From Druceiella hillmani (Eukaryota > Arthropoda > Insecta > Lepidoptera > Hepialidae): a stretch of 64,000 bases of DNA. Numbering within the stretch: the stretch's first letter is position 1; each line of letters begins with the position of its first letter. Where the stretch lies: NCBI GenBank assembly GCA_039881145.1, contig JAYKKI010000009.1:13471001-13535000 (forward strand), given 5' to 3'. Positions 23,495 to 36,190 of this stretch are shown piece after piece. The position numbers and the translations under genes were made by a program. The notes below the pieces were generated by a model. The model was not told where the DNA came from and did no database searches. It saw only the letters and a program-made list of their open reading frames with translations.

Positions 23495-25620
23495 CAATTT
23501 TACCCTGAGTGCAAGACATTATTATTCTACGAAATTAACTTTCCCTTTTTTTAATTTATGTTTTCGTACAAGTACAACTAAAACAGATATAATCAAACAA
23601 AATATTCATCTCTAGAGTACATAGTTATTTAGGGTATTATAATTTTTGTGCAAGATTCAAAATCAAGTTTTCTATGTTTCTGCGTACAGACCTTTAATCG
23701 GTTGTCTTTCTATATTGATTTATTTGAATCATTAAGAAGTGTTTAATTATTTTTTTTGATATTAATAAATAAAAGGGAATGACTATACTTCGGGTATAAA
23801 TACTAATCCGAGAGTTTATTTACCACTAAATAGTAGAAATCAACAGAAGTGTTACGCAATAGTTATCAAAATATACATTTCTTAATAACATCAGCAATTG
23901 GAGCCTTACTTTATTTGTGAAAAATATTTTAATAATATGAGTATTAGGAATTAATTATATTTGTCAAACATACGATGCAATAGGTGATTCAAAAGTAAGA
24001 AGATGATTTAGAAATAGAAGGATGTCATTTGTTGAAAAACGTCATTTACTCGTCAAAAAGTCATCGCAATGTCAAATTCTCCAAATAATCTGCGATTCAT
24101 CTACCGTTTTCAATTGTCACATTAGCATTTTATTTATTATATTATAGATCATACCAAGTTAGTCCTAATATGATTTGATTAAGGAATTAATTTATTTTAT
24201 TAATTAATATATTTTAAGGAAAAAAAACTTAAGTTGTAAACTAAAACTTTTGAAAAAGGTCAGTTTCCCAAGCGTTGACAATACATTTTCACAAACTCTG
24301 ATGTTGATAAAGAATTCCTTATACAACGTATTAATATTAATTATAAGGCAATTCAGCATACCAATAAAACACAAGGACTTTTCGATAAAGGTCACTCCAC
24401 TTAACGGGAGAGATGCAGCAACTGCAGGCACTCCATATATTTGACGGGGAACTTTGAAGAGATAAAGAGTCTCTATACGCACTAAATATTTGACGTAAAT
24501 ATTGTGGCGTTACTCTCTGGCGGTTCAGAAGAGAGATGCTGCTTCGGTAAATCTCTCGATGAAGATAAAGGATTATATGGTCGATGTAACGTTAGAGTAG
24601 ATGCAGTCAGTTTATAATTATAGAATTCGATTTAACGTACTAAGTTTCGAGGTTAGTTTTTAAGAAGCGATCAAACTTCAATGTACGACCGAAAACCTAT
24701 AAGCTATAGTTCAACAAGTAATGATGATGGCAATTTAGAAACAAATTTTCTATTTCATGTTAATTTTTTTTTGTTTTATTTTTTTATAATTTATTTATTT
24801 ATCATGTATAAACACAATTAGGTTCCACTTGTATTATTGTTGACAAGATATATTTTTTAAAAATTATAATATGATTTTGACTTAACTGACTAGAGAATTA
24901 ACTGAAGGAGTGACTCCCGTCTAATGTTGTGTAAACATCCAACATTGGACGGAAATCACACCAACGGTATGATGTAATAAAAATATATATCTGAGTTTCA
25001 ACCCTTATATCTACGAAACTGATATTCGTAAAGAAATGTAAGTAAACTGGTTCCAAAGATATTTTTTGTAACTTTATTGCCTTGAATTAATAAAGCCATT
25101 GACCATTAATAACTATGCTGTGCTTTTTATTTCTGCCACTACTAATGATTAGTTATCAATAATGCACATTATACAAAATATGCTTATATATACACATTTA
25201 TATACATATATATATTTATTTTATTTTAAGTAAATAATACATCTAAAAAAATTGAAGGACTAAAGTATCGGTGCTCTTCTTTTAAAATTGTTGTTTTGTT
25301 TTTTAATTGTTATTTTTTGTTAACCAGTTAAATTTGTTTTCTGCTCACATTTGCATCAGGTTGTTTCATCAAACTAATGTTATTTTATCAATCTAATAAT
25401 ATAACTTAACCTAATCAATAAAACACAAACGTTTTAGGTTGTGTCACCGTAAAAGACAGAGCCACAGCCTAAGCGCAAATGGAATGAACCAGCCAATCAC
25501 GAAGTAAAGTCCAGCCAATAAAGGAGCACTGTGCGGCAACTTACTGTGGTAACGATTCGAACTGCCATTTGTATCTGGATACAGTGTTGCTCGCGGCGTA
25601 TTTTATAACCTTTTGTATTT
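23495..25620 (+). repeat. Block Q, copy B (partial, direct)
   Basis: This matches the second half of Q copy A, starting at GAGTGCAAGACATTATTA (about 23505 and 9585), through the CGTCATTTACTCGTCAAAA stretch (about 24040 and 10130), to GGCAACTTACTG (about 25535). It ends near GCTCGCGGCG (25590), which is present inverted in copy C at about 27455. Confidence 0.85.
24909..24960. repeat. Block Q hairpin, copy B (mutated)
   Basis: Arms at 24909-24932 and 24937-24960 flank an AAAC loop. The left arm is nearly identical to the perfect hairpin at 28103, while the right arm has several substitutions, so the structure is decaying here. Confidence 0.6.
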
Positions 25621-25724
25621 ATAAAAATTTCAATGTACTTAAACATTACGAATTTTTTTATTTTATGTTTTCTCCGAACTGACTTAACGACATAATTTTG
25701 AAATGGCCTGAACAGTTATTAATT

Positions 25725-27170
25725 TACAGACTGCCGCCTAACATTTTGTTTTCAGTATTCATTTTGATAAATCACCATTATCAATGGGTCACATAACTTT
25801 CCCCAAAAATCTCTCGACTGTGATAAAGCTTTCAAGGCCCTCCTTGCCCTAAAAATATTACGATTCTGTCCCACAAATATTCCTGATAGATGAGAATAGG
25901 TATGTGTGACGCATTTCAATTTTATATGAACGCGACACGCACCTACGCAGTGGTATTTCACGCTATGAATAAATACATCATGCTGGTAAAGTATTATTTG
26001 TATGCCAGGTTTAACTATCGGAGTATTCATATTTAACATTGTTTTCTTTAAGTGAAGCCAGCAATCACGCATATTCATTAAATTATATGGCAAACAAGTA
26101 ACTAAATACGATTTAACAGTTAGATATATACAACTTAATTGTTTTTCTAGAATAATTAGAAAAAACTTATTATTTCTTTATTTCCAACCCGAATATATGA
26201 TTTAACAAATATTTGGGGAAGCTTGACAAACTTGATTACGATATTTTGTTGTATGCAAAGAAAATTCAATTAAATTTCTCATTTTTAATAAGATTTACTT
26301 AATTTCACTAAGAAAAACTAATTACATTTTAATCTTCCACAATTAATGCAGAAAATAATGATGCTTTTAGGAAATTTAAGGAGAAAATCTTTTATGAAAA
26401 AGTTTGAAAGTTGAATTTCTTTTTTTCAGTACTTTTATCTATTTTCTTTTTCATACGTTTTCAATCCCATGTGCTTACACATGCACCCTTATACGCCTTG
26501 CTTGAATAAATGAATTTGTACGTGTGGAGGTGTATATGTACGCACACATACAAGCTCGCATACAGGTTTTCCATAAACATCTTTGTTATATAAAATGTGT
26601 TATTAAACGATAAAAGTAAGTAACATAAAATAAGACATCTTTAGCTTGTACTGAAGATTTGGCCATACAGATTAGTTATTATCTCTATAATATTTGCTGA
26701 GGGAGATTTTACATAACAAAACTTTGTATGTAAATAATATGGACGAAATAAAAATCTGATTACAGGACCTTACTCGTGTAATCAACAGAAAAAGGCTAAA
26801 TTTTTCATAACTAAATAAATATATAAAAAATTTAGCAATAAATATCAAGCTATTATAAATATATTCAAATATAACGATCGGAAAGATAGTTTTTACGTTC
26901 CCTAGGATCTCAACAAATTATTTAAAACTCATTCCGATTATAAATATATTAAATGAAGTGTTATCCTTTAGCCATAAAAAAACGAACTCCAATTATTGCA
27001 GCTTCTAGTTGAATAATATTTTTTTTAAAAAAACTTGAAATAAATCAAACTACTGTTTTTCTTTGAAAGTTTAGATCTTTACCACAATTCATACTTTTTC
27101 TGTAATCTTCATCGAGTGCTGTCAATGATTTTCAAACTGTATAGATCGCTAAGTACAAAATAAAATTTAA
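25725..27170 (+). repeat. Block R, copy 3
   Basis: Collinear with 62403-63940. It opens with GCCGCCTAACAT, passes the conserved peptide segment at 25904-26010 and a region of alternating CACACATACA-like sequence (about 26480-26560), and fades out near 27150. A 113-codon minus-strand frame (26093-25752) is open here but interrupted in the other copies. It is most likely chance. Confidence 0.85.
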
Positions 27171-27439
27171 GTTGAGAGACAACTTCGGAAATAAGATTTG
27201 TAAAAATGACATTAAAGGTATATAATCAATAAATTGATTTTCTGTAATCTGATACATATAAAATATGGTTGTCAACGTAAATACCTAAAAATTAAAAAAA
27301 TTATCATTAGAAAATAAGGAAGATATTCATAATAATAGTTCGAAAATAATTAGTTAAAATGAATAATTAGGTCGAAGTAAACATTAAATAAAATAATTGT
27401 GATGGAATATACTTAATATTGAAGTTTTTCTAAATAAAA
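27171..27439. other. Unassigned AT-rich junction
   Basis: Nothing recognisable lies between the end of block R copy 3 and the start of inverted block Q copy C. Confidence 0.35.
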
Positions 27440-27785
27440 ATGTTACAAAATACGCCGCAAGCGACACTGTATCCAGATCTAGATGGTATTTTTAATCATA
27501 ACCATAGTAAGTTGCCGCACCGTGCTCCTTGATCGGTTGGACTTTACTTCGTGATTGGCTGGTTCATTCTATTTGCGCTTACGCTGTGCTTCTATCTTTC
27601 ACGGTGACACAACCTAAAACGATTATATTTTATTAATGAGGTTAGGTTAGGTTATATCATTAGATTGATGAGAAAACTCGATGCAAATTGGAGCAGAAAA
27701 GAAATTTAACTGGCTAACAAAAAATAAACTGGTACCGATACGTTAGTCTTTCGATTTTTTTAAATGTATTATTTACTTAAAACAA

Positions 27786-27809
27786 AATATATATATATAT
27801 ATATACATG

Positions 27810-27856
<47 letters not shown>
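27786..27856. repeat. (TA)n microsatellite
   Basis: A TA tract with a few CA and TG interruptions inside block Q copy C. Confidence 0.95.
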
Positions 27857-28102
27857 CTATGTGTATTTAAAAGCACATTTTATATAATGCGTATTACTGA
27901 TACCTACTCATTAGTAGTAGCAGAAATAAAAATCATAACAAAATTATTAGTGGTCAGTGGTTTCATTAATTTATTGAAAAAATATACAAAATATATCGAT
28001 AGAACCAGTTTACTTACATTTCTTTACGATTTTCAGCTTCGGAGATATAAGGGTTGAAAATCAGATATATATATATTTTCATTACGTAATATTATAGGTG
28101 TG

Positions 28103-28154
28103 AGTGACTCCCGTCTAATGTTGGGTAAACACCCAACATTAGACGGGAGTCACT
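28103..28154. repeat. Perfect 24-bp hairpin with AAAC loop
   Basis: Arms at 28103-28126 and 28131-28154 are perfect inverted complements around a 4-base loop (28127-28130). The left arm begins AGTGACTCCC and ends GTTGGGT. The pairing resumes outward as TATAGG after a 4-base insertion. It is in block Q; copy B has a mutated form and copy A only half. Confidence 0.95.
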
Positions 28155-28385
28155 CCTATAGTTAAGTCAAACAGTTTTTTTAATAATATGTCTTCTCAGC
28201 TATAATACAAGTGAGACTTATCCGTGTTTACATATGATACACAAATGAATAATAAAAAAATTAAAGGAAAAAAAATAAAAACAAATTAACATAAAATAGA
28301 AAATTTGTTTACAAATTTCCATTATCATTACTTGTTGAACTATGGCGTTTAGATTTTCGGTCGTACATAGAAGTTTGATTGCATC

Positions 28386-28601
28386 TTAAAAACTAACCAC
28401 TAAACTTAGTATGTGAAACATATAAACTTGAGAATATATAAATGAACCAAATCCAATTCTATAATTATAAACTGACTGCATCCACTCTAACGTTATATCG
28501 ACGATACAATGCTCTGTCGTAGTCGAGAGATTTGTCGAACCAGCATCCTCATCTGAGCCGCTAGAGGCTGACGCCAAACTCCTTTGTTGGAAATGCAACA
28601 C
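28386..28601 (-). pseudogene. Short open frame in block Q, copy C (unknown)
   Basis: A 71-codon frame reading MLHFQQRSLASASSGSDEDAG, then EWMQSVYN, then FGSFIYSQVYMFHI. Copies A (11395-11600) and B (24510-24660) show the same peptide in broken frames. No signal or domain is recognised, and no promoter is visible. The reading frame could be a fossil exon. Confidence 0.3.
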
Positions 28602-29739
28602 CTGGATGAAGTATGAGATTGCGTTACGAGCAAATACCAGAATTGTAAGATAGGTTATTCGTTAATTTTATTAAATTTATTTATGTACCATGAACTGCTT
28701 ACTTACTTGAGACTTAGATTTTTTTTATTTTCACTAAGTTTTACAAGCATATTACGAATAGCTAGTATATAGTATAAGTAGTCCAGTAAAAAATTAAAAA
28801 TTTGTTATGAGCAATGTTGATGATAAGTAATTAATTAAACTTATCCAAAAATTTACATAATTTTTGAAACAAATTATTGACCTTAAATTAATCTTTCAAA
28901 CTTTTCCGTAAAATGTTGTGTCATTTTGTCGTTAGTGAAATTTTAAAACAATTATAACAAAAATCTGGAGATATGCGAATTCATCTAGAAAAATTTTTAC
29001 AATGTCTTTTTAACTTTATATGAAAGTCAGATAAATGTCGGTAGAATCTGAATCTCATTTGACGGTCGATGAATCGCTGATTATTTGAAGACTTTGATGT
29101 TGCAATGACGTTTTAATTAATAAATGACGATTTTCCACAAAATGACATCCTTGTGTCAATAAATCATTTTCTTCCTTTTGAATCACCTCTTGCATCTTAC
29201 GCATGACAAAGATAATTAACTCATAATATTAATATTATTGAAATATTTTTCACGAAAAAAAAAAAAATTAAGTTCCAATTGTTGATATTATTTAGAAAAA
29301 TATATTTTGATAATTACTGCTTCACACTTCTGTTGATTTCTACTATTTATTGGCAAGTAAACTATCAATTAAGTCTTCTTTCTCATTAATATCACAAAAA
29401 AATAATTAAACACTTCTTAATCATTCTTAATGATAAATCAATATAGAAAGAAAACCCATTAAAGTTCTGTGCTCAGAAACACATGTTTGCCTACAATAGG
29501 ACGTGCCGAATTGTGAACTTGATTTTAAATCTTACAAGAAATTGATATTAGTATCTAAATAACTATGTACTATAGAGTGGTATATTTTGTTTCATTATAT
29601 CTGTTTTTGTGCACTCCTACGAAAACATAAATTGAAAAATGGGAAAGTTAATTTCGTTAAGTAATAATGTCTTACACTCACAGTTCTATAATTACTGGAG
29701 ATTGCAACTCAAAATGAAATCGCGCCAATAGTATGGCCT

Positions 29740-31275
29740 CATAGATGATTAAATGTAGGGTGTTGTGTTTCATCTAGTCGGTACAACGAGTTAAATAGTA
29801 AAGAAAAAAAGTCAAAAATCGATAAAAAAATATTTGATATATATTTTTACACTTTCACTAATAATGTTGAAATATGAAATCTTGCTTATATATATAAGCT
29901 AATGCGACGAACGATAAAATAAATCATATCTTTACCAAACCTGATACTTCACAACGCTTTTCATTACATGATAACTCATTGCTAAAAACAATATTAGAAA
30001 GAACTATTCAAATATGGATAGTCAATATACAAAACGTCGAATATTTTCCATTTAACCATCAGCGACTCATCACCCCGAGAGCCACCGCTCCCCCTGTCCG
30101 ATGAATATTATCATCGTTATTTGTTAGTATTTGATGATTAAAGTTTTTAAGGGTTGATTCAAGTTTTAGATATTAGGGTACATATAAGATTGAATATGGC
30201 CCAATGTATTAGAAATCAAAAGCTCTTTTTATATAATTTCCAAATTAAATAGCTAATTGGTTAACTGATGTTCTAAAAAGGGGCACAAAAAAACAGAATT
30301 AAAATTTTCCATGTCAATTTTTGATAGTTGTAAATGTATTAATAATTAACCTTATAAGTACAACCATTCAAGTCACCTGAGTTAAGTATATGCATATTTA
30401 CTAGCAAGCTACACCAAAAGAGTGGAAGAATTCCGGGCACTTTTTATTTTACGCCGTGTTGAATAGCTTAAAGTAATTTTCTCGAACTAGTTATGTTATT
30501 TACAAATAATTTAAAGGTACTGAACAGAACTAAAAGGTAGTTTAACACTTTTTTCAGTCAGTTTCTTATTGAAAATAAAATTGACCTAAGTTTTGTATTA
30601 ACAAATTTTCCAACCACGTCGAAGTCATCAACTTAAATAAGTTGCTATATAATGAAATTGAAAATCCAATAAAATTGAACAGTATAAATTAAAATAGTGT
30701 AAGCATTACACTGATAAAAAAGGTGTATGTATGTATATAACCATGTTAATTTTTGTTATTTCACAATCATGATTTTTCTATATATTTTTTAATTTAATTT
30801 TGGCTAAATCCTTTTGGTTTTCTTTTAGTACAAGACTTTTAACGTTTCTTTTTTTTTATTAATTTACATGCATAACCTATTACAATAAAAAACATCATTT
30901 TTAAATTTAATAATTAATTTACAAGCAAGGAAAAAAACGATAAAGGTAAAGAAGTAGTCGATAAAAACGATAAAGGTAAAGAAGTAGTCGGTAAAGAAGT
31001 AGAAGATAAGAAGTCGTATTTATCGAAGATTTTTTCGGTAAAACAGAACGGATATAGAAGAATATTTTAGAATGGCAACGCCCAAAACTAACCCAGATAG
31101 AACAAAAATAGATGGTATAATACAATGCACTTTTTTAAAGTAGTCGAGCAAAAGGTAGTCCGGTGGTGACACGAAAATAGAAATTACAAAACTTTAAGAG
31201 TTACTAGCTGTTATTGCAGAACCCTGAAAATGGATTTTAAGTAATAAGAAGAATACACTTATTATATTTTTATTT
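29740..31275. repeat. 1.5-kb segment present only in block Q copy C
   Basis: The match to copy A stops after GCGCCAATAG (about 29735) and resumes at about 31275 (TTTGTAGGACACTAAATG). In copy A the two sides are almost adjacent (about 9510-9545). The segment includes a tandem repeat of a 30-bp unit (30931-30960 and 30961-30990, then a partial copy). No ORF or terminal repeats are recognised. It may be an insertion in C or a deletion in A. Confidence 0.6.
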
Positions 31276-31602
31276 CGAAAATTTGTAGGACACTAAATGT
31301 GAGACGTCAGAAGTTAAGCTTTCAGTTTGAGTGAAGATATTCTATCATACTAGTATCTTGCTTTTTAACGAGAGACTCTTTTTAATAACTTTTCATAAAT
31401 TTTCTTTATTCTTAAGATTTCACCACTGATAAATGGATGTTCACGAAACAATAATAAACGGAGGTTCTAGAAAGGTGTATAAATAAATGAATTTTTTAAC
31501 AAAAGTAGTCAGGAAAATAAATGTTTCAATTTTATTCTACGACAAAAGCTTTTAAAAAAGAAGGGCAAAAAATGGATTTCATTTTATCCAACATTTCTTC
31601 CA

Positions 31603-31603
31603 C

Positions 31604-31686
<83 letters not shown>

Positions 31687-31690
31687 GTAT

Positions 31691-31724
<34 letters not shown>

Positions 31725-31751
31725 TTATATATATATATATATATATATATC
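31603..31751. repeat. (TA)n microsatellite
   Basis: One of the longest TA tracts in the window, with TG and TT interruptions, inside block Q copy C. Confidence 0.95.
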
Positions 31752-32849
31752 TCTGACCACCTACTTATCAAGCTTATCCCTCATTATAATTTTAACACAG
31801 CTATGATATAAGATTTATAAATGCTCGGGATAATGGCCAAAATCGTTTTTGTTTTAATGGCACTCCTATATTTTGAGTATACGCAATTATTTTAGTTGAA
31901 TTGAAATAGCTAATTAAATTAAAAATTACAAATTTACCAGCTGTCATCCCATGATACACCATATAGATATTTAAAACTCTTCAAAGTATTAAAAATAAAT
32001 GTTTCCTTCAATACGTCACGATTTATTCCAGACTTTGACACCGATGATACGAATTTACCAATATAAGGGTTGTAATACAGACGACTACTTCTTCGTTTTT
32101 TATGGAATTGTTGTGGACATAATTTTTACAATGCCACAAAAATTAAACATAAATAATAATGGTTGTTCTCAGACATTCCACAAATTCACTTGAGTATCTT
32201 CAAAAATATTTGAAATTATTAGACTTTTTCAAAATATTTCATAGTCTACGATATATAAATTTTATACATTTAATGGAAGCTACATTCTAGACAATCATAG
32301 AGAATCGAAAATATCTTCATCCCTTATATATCGATAAGCGGAATCAACCAGGATGACCATTATTTAAATAGGACCTAGTTCCCGTTTTATCTAATGGTCC
32401 TAAGTGGCAGTTTGCGAGATCCCACCAAAATATTTATCCACGTTTGCGGAAAGGTATTATACTTTAAATATGGAAGTAGACTAAATATTTCTTATAATAA
32501 TAAAAGTAATTTTTACAAATATTGGCTTCCAACATACGTAAACCTAATTAAAGTATTCAATATTTGAAATTGACACTTTAATATCAAAATAAATTAGACT
32601 TCCATTCAACATATATTTTGTAAGATTAATTTTAAATTTTTTTGATGAAAATTATAACAAAAAGCTTGTTCAAATAATGTTTATTACATTATTTGCTTTA
32701 TTTATTAAGATTGATTAACAATTGCATTTGATATTCTATAGTAAAAAGTCAAATTTTATATGCCGAATTTGCAGATAATAAATACCTAGTAAAAGATTAC
32801 AAATAATTGACGATTTGATGAAGCAATTTTTTACTTAAGCAAAACAGCA

Positions 32850-32863
32850 GTAGCGCCATCTAG
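32850..32863 (-). promoter_or_regulatory. CTCF-like motif, inverted copy (candidate)
   Basis: The reverse complement is CTAGATGGCGCTAC, identical to 8074-8087. It lies in a slightly longer GC-rich stretch ending GCGGCGCTC. Confidence 0.3.
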
Positions 32864-33450
32864 CGGCGCTCTAAAAGAATTTTTTATTCGTTCCTTAAGT
32901 AACTGTGTGTTTTCCCGGATGAGAAATATTCTATACGTAATATTGCATAAGCACATTTTCTTAGCGAGCATGACAGAATGCTAAAAGTCGGTTCGTTTTC
33001 TAAAAGAACCGTTACGTAATAAAGAAACAAACAAGAAATATATTTCTACAATATTCCAGTACTACACCTAATTTCACAAATATAGGACTATGATTGAACT
33101 GCTCACGCAAACGTCTAAGCAAATTTTTTTATGTTCTCTTCCTTTATATATAAAAATATATAGTTTTTTTTATTGACTATTGAAGAAACTTACGTTTTCT
33201 TTTCCTTAACGTTTTAACTTCCATTAACTTAAATTTTATTGAAAACAATGAAATCGAGGTAGATTCTAAATGATAGCAATTCGGAGAGGTGTTGAAAATA
33301 TACTCAAATTTTTTTTGTACCTATACAATCTCAAAATAAAATTGATAAAATAACGCGAGTCAAAGATTTTCTTGAGTAAAAAAAGCAATCATAAAAATCT
33401 TTTTGCTACTCTTGTATTATTTAAAGTCTGAATAAAAATTACCAATATGC

Positions 33451-34420
33451 TTGATGGCATCTGATACAGATGCCATCAACCATATTCGTTATTTATCAGC
33501 AGAAAAATATCAGCATCGCATAATTCCAAATAGTTTAGATGAGGGCATGGAATATTTATCTCGCGAGTTCGATCCACAATTCGCCGGTTATTTTCGAAAA
33601 GTGTCGATGCGTTTAACGAATTTGGAGCGAATAAGTGGAAGAAATGATATAAATGGGAAATGCCTTGTGAGAAATGATTACATATCGGGAAATGATTACA
33701 TGAAAAGTGGGTGATGTTCTTGTCCCATCGTCGATGACTACGCTGCCGATCTCTACGTCTACGCAATGTCGACGTTTACGCTGTCAAGGCTACAGTACAT
33801 TATTGATGCACTCAGCAAGAACTAAAAACTACAAGAAGACGGTCGAATCCTTAATCGCCTGCGGATATATTGTGATGGACGACAATTCGGTGAAACGAAA
33901 TGGAGGATCGGTTATAAGAGAAAGCGAAGCCGAAGGCATTTGTCAGTTAATGCGAGGACTTCCGGTCGATTCTTATATTGCGATATCGACCATAATGATA
34001 TTTTAGAGAAGTAAAACATTTCAAAAAAATTTGCCGTTCCGGTCTGCGTTATTCGTTGATTAAAAATGGATTCAAAATTATGACGTCCGCTATTTTATAT
34101 TGCAACATGTGTAAAACAATAATTGAATTAACAGAAGAATGAAATCAAAATAAACACTTTATAAAGATAGTTTTAAATTATGAGATGCATTCTAAAATTT
34201 TGACGTTATCACAATTAAGAAGGCAAAATAAAAAATTTTTAAAAATATCGATTGTAACACCACCTGTGTTAAAATAGATTAGCTGTTTTGCAAGATGATA
34301 TACGTGAAAATATAGTAAATGCAAAAAGAAAAAGAAATAAATATTTTGGGAAGATATTATTAATTTCGAAGAAGCAATGGAACGTGAGGCTTTGTTTAGT
34401 TTGTTTTGACGATTGGAAAA
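33451..34420 (+). pseudogene. Decayed protein-coding remnant in block P, copy B (unknown family)
   Basis: The first frame (33451-33714) is open for 87 codons: NHIRYLSAEKYQHRI, then LDEGMEYLSREFDPQFAGYF, then MRLTNLERISG. It is uninterrupted here, whereas copy A has a stop after YFRRV. The second (33707-34006) has LLMHSARTKNYKKTVESL and SEAEGICQLM. The third (34080 onward) reads MTSAILYCNMCK with a stop at about 34140, where copy A is open. Base use is less AT-rich than the surroundings. No family is recognised. Confidence 0.35.
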
Positions 34421-34494
34421 TTGTTGCAATACTAGAAAAATTAAAGAAAAGTTTTGAAACAATTATTTATAATATATGTTGTCTTACGATGTAA

Positions 34495-34565
34495 AACAGG
34501 TAACCAATTCATCACATTATTAATAATATTTTATTATAAAGAGTGTGATGAATGGGTTGCCTGTT
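34495..34565. repeat. 22-bp inverted repeat conserved in both P copies
   Basis: The left arm 34495-34516 (AACAGGTAACCAATTCATC...) pairs with 34544-34565 (...GATGAATGGGTTGCCTGTT), with two mismatches and a 27-base AT-rich loop. The copy A equivalent is 1191-1259, with more mismatches. Confidence 0.65.
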
Positions 34566-35881
34566 CATTATGAGATTTAAGAGGAAATCGTAACACTTTT
34601 GAAATAAAGAAAAAAATTACACTTCATAAAGAAACCATTGATTTTGAAAAGGAGATGAAATATAAGAAAATAAATAAATTTATCACCTAGAGTAAATGCA
34701 TAAATTTATTTCTCTAATTTCTTCTGATAAGTATAAAAGATTAATAATTATTTCCTTTTTTCATTTGCAAAGTACAGATGTTGTCAACCCTAACTTTTGA
34801 AAATATTGAAGGATTCAATTAATATACAAATCTCAATTATTATACAAATATCTCAAAAGGTCGGTTTAAAAAAAAATATCCGGATTCATGAAATATATTA
34901 TTATGCCCAATTTAATGTTATTTCATTTAATGGTTCGAGAAGATCAGCTTAGAAGGTGGAAATTAAAAACTGTACATTGGCCACTATATATTTCGTAGGT
35001 GTAAAAATATCGAGATTATTTAAATAATTGTGACATCTAAAAAATCTTTGCCTTAGTTTTCCTGCGACTTTTTCATGAGCTTCTAAAAACTCGTATTTTT
35101 AATAATTTTGGGTTGAATAGTTTTGGAAATAACCACTTTATTTTCGAAACTACTCAATTTAAAAAGCCAATTTTTTGCTTATTTCCAGTAGATATCATTA
35201 CAAACAAAATATTTTTTGAGAAACGACAGACAATTTTTGAGACTCTTATATCTAGCACTTCCAAACGATATCCCGAAATACATGTGTAATTACAAACATT
35301 TAAAGTATTTGTTTGGTCCTCGCAAAAATTTCCATATGGATACTGACGAATTTCAGCTATTGAAACGTGTTTAGGTTTTATAATTATATCAAATTTCAAA
35401 TTACTACACCAAACGGTTTCAGAAGAAAAGGGTTATGACCGATCACGTAAGGGTTTCGTTTTTTCTTTTCAGGCGCGGCACCCTATAAAAAAACGATTTT
35501 TTTATTTGAATTATTACTAAAAGCTGTTTGCCTTTTAGAAAAAATCAAGATTTTAGGGAAAAGTGCATAGAAAAAAACGGCTAACAATTGTACTCACAAA
35601 TGTGCACAGCTGCCTCTCTTAACAGCAAATGTTTTCAAAGCCGTTACAATGGTCGTAAAGAATAATGCGTGTTCAGAATTTATGAAACGTAAAACTGCAC
35701 GTTGCAGATAGCGGATATCTAAACCCGAGATGAACGGCCACCGATAGCTAGCTACTGGGTGCCGTTGAAATCTTTTCCCAACAAAAGCATCAATGGCATA
35801 TGAACTACTTTCTTACAGAGAATATCCATCGCCATGTTTGATAAATAAAATCATTTTTACTGTAACCAAACTCGTCACAGT

Positions 35882-36190
35882 GTGTGGTCAGTCATGCAAA
35901 GTTTTACAAATCATTTTCAGGCGGATTTTGGGGTTTATATGACAAAATCGACAAGTACAAATGGGTTTGGGTCAGTCATGTCGCCCTCGAGTTTCGAAAT
36001 TGTGCCGGAAATACATGAAATGTTCGGTTATGTATGCCATTGTTACGGCCGCATCGATTTATCTGGATGTGTAGCTACGTACGTAGATTCTAGATATATT
36101 TGTTTATTCTTCACAAGGTTTCCCGAGAGTTATAAAAAGTTATTTGCTCTTATCGCAATATTCCACCATGATAACCGGTCACATTATTAA
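35882..36190 (+). pseudogene. Open frame in block P, copy B (unknown)
   Basis: A 102-codon frame reading MSPSSFEIVPEIHEMFGYVC, then CYGRIDLSGCVATYVDSR. Copy A (about 3120-3360) keeps the peptide for about 30 residues (MSPSGFGIVTEIHDMF) and then hits a stop. The region is the most GC-rich part of block P. No domain is recognised. It is probably a fossil coding segment; intactness in one copy could be chance. Confidence 0.3.

Larger units (their letters stand above)
27440..33140 (-). repeat. Block Q, copy C (inverted)
   Basis: The reverse complement matches Q copy A (7770-12440) and, in part, copy B. It starts with TACGCCGCAAGCGAC (27453) and ends near AAATTTTTTTATGTTCTCTTCC (33120). About 1.5 kb at 29740-31275 is present here but not in copy A. 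Copies B and C face each other across block R copy 3. Confidence 0.87.

Noticed and set aside
25752..26093. 113-codon minus-strand frame in block R copy 3
   Set aside because: The other R copies have stops at several places in this frame, and the conserved peptide segment is on the opposite strand.
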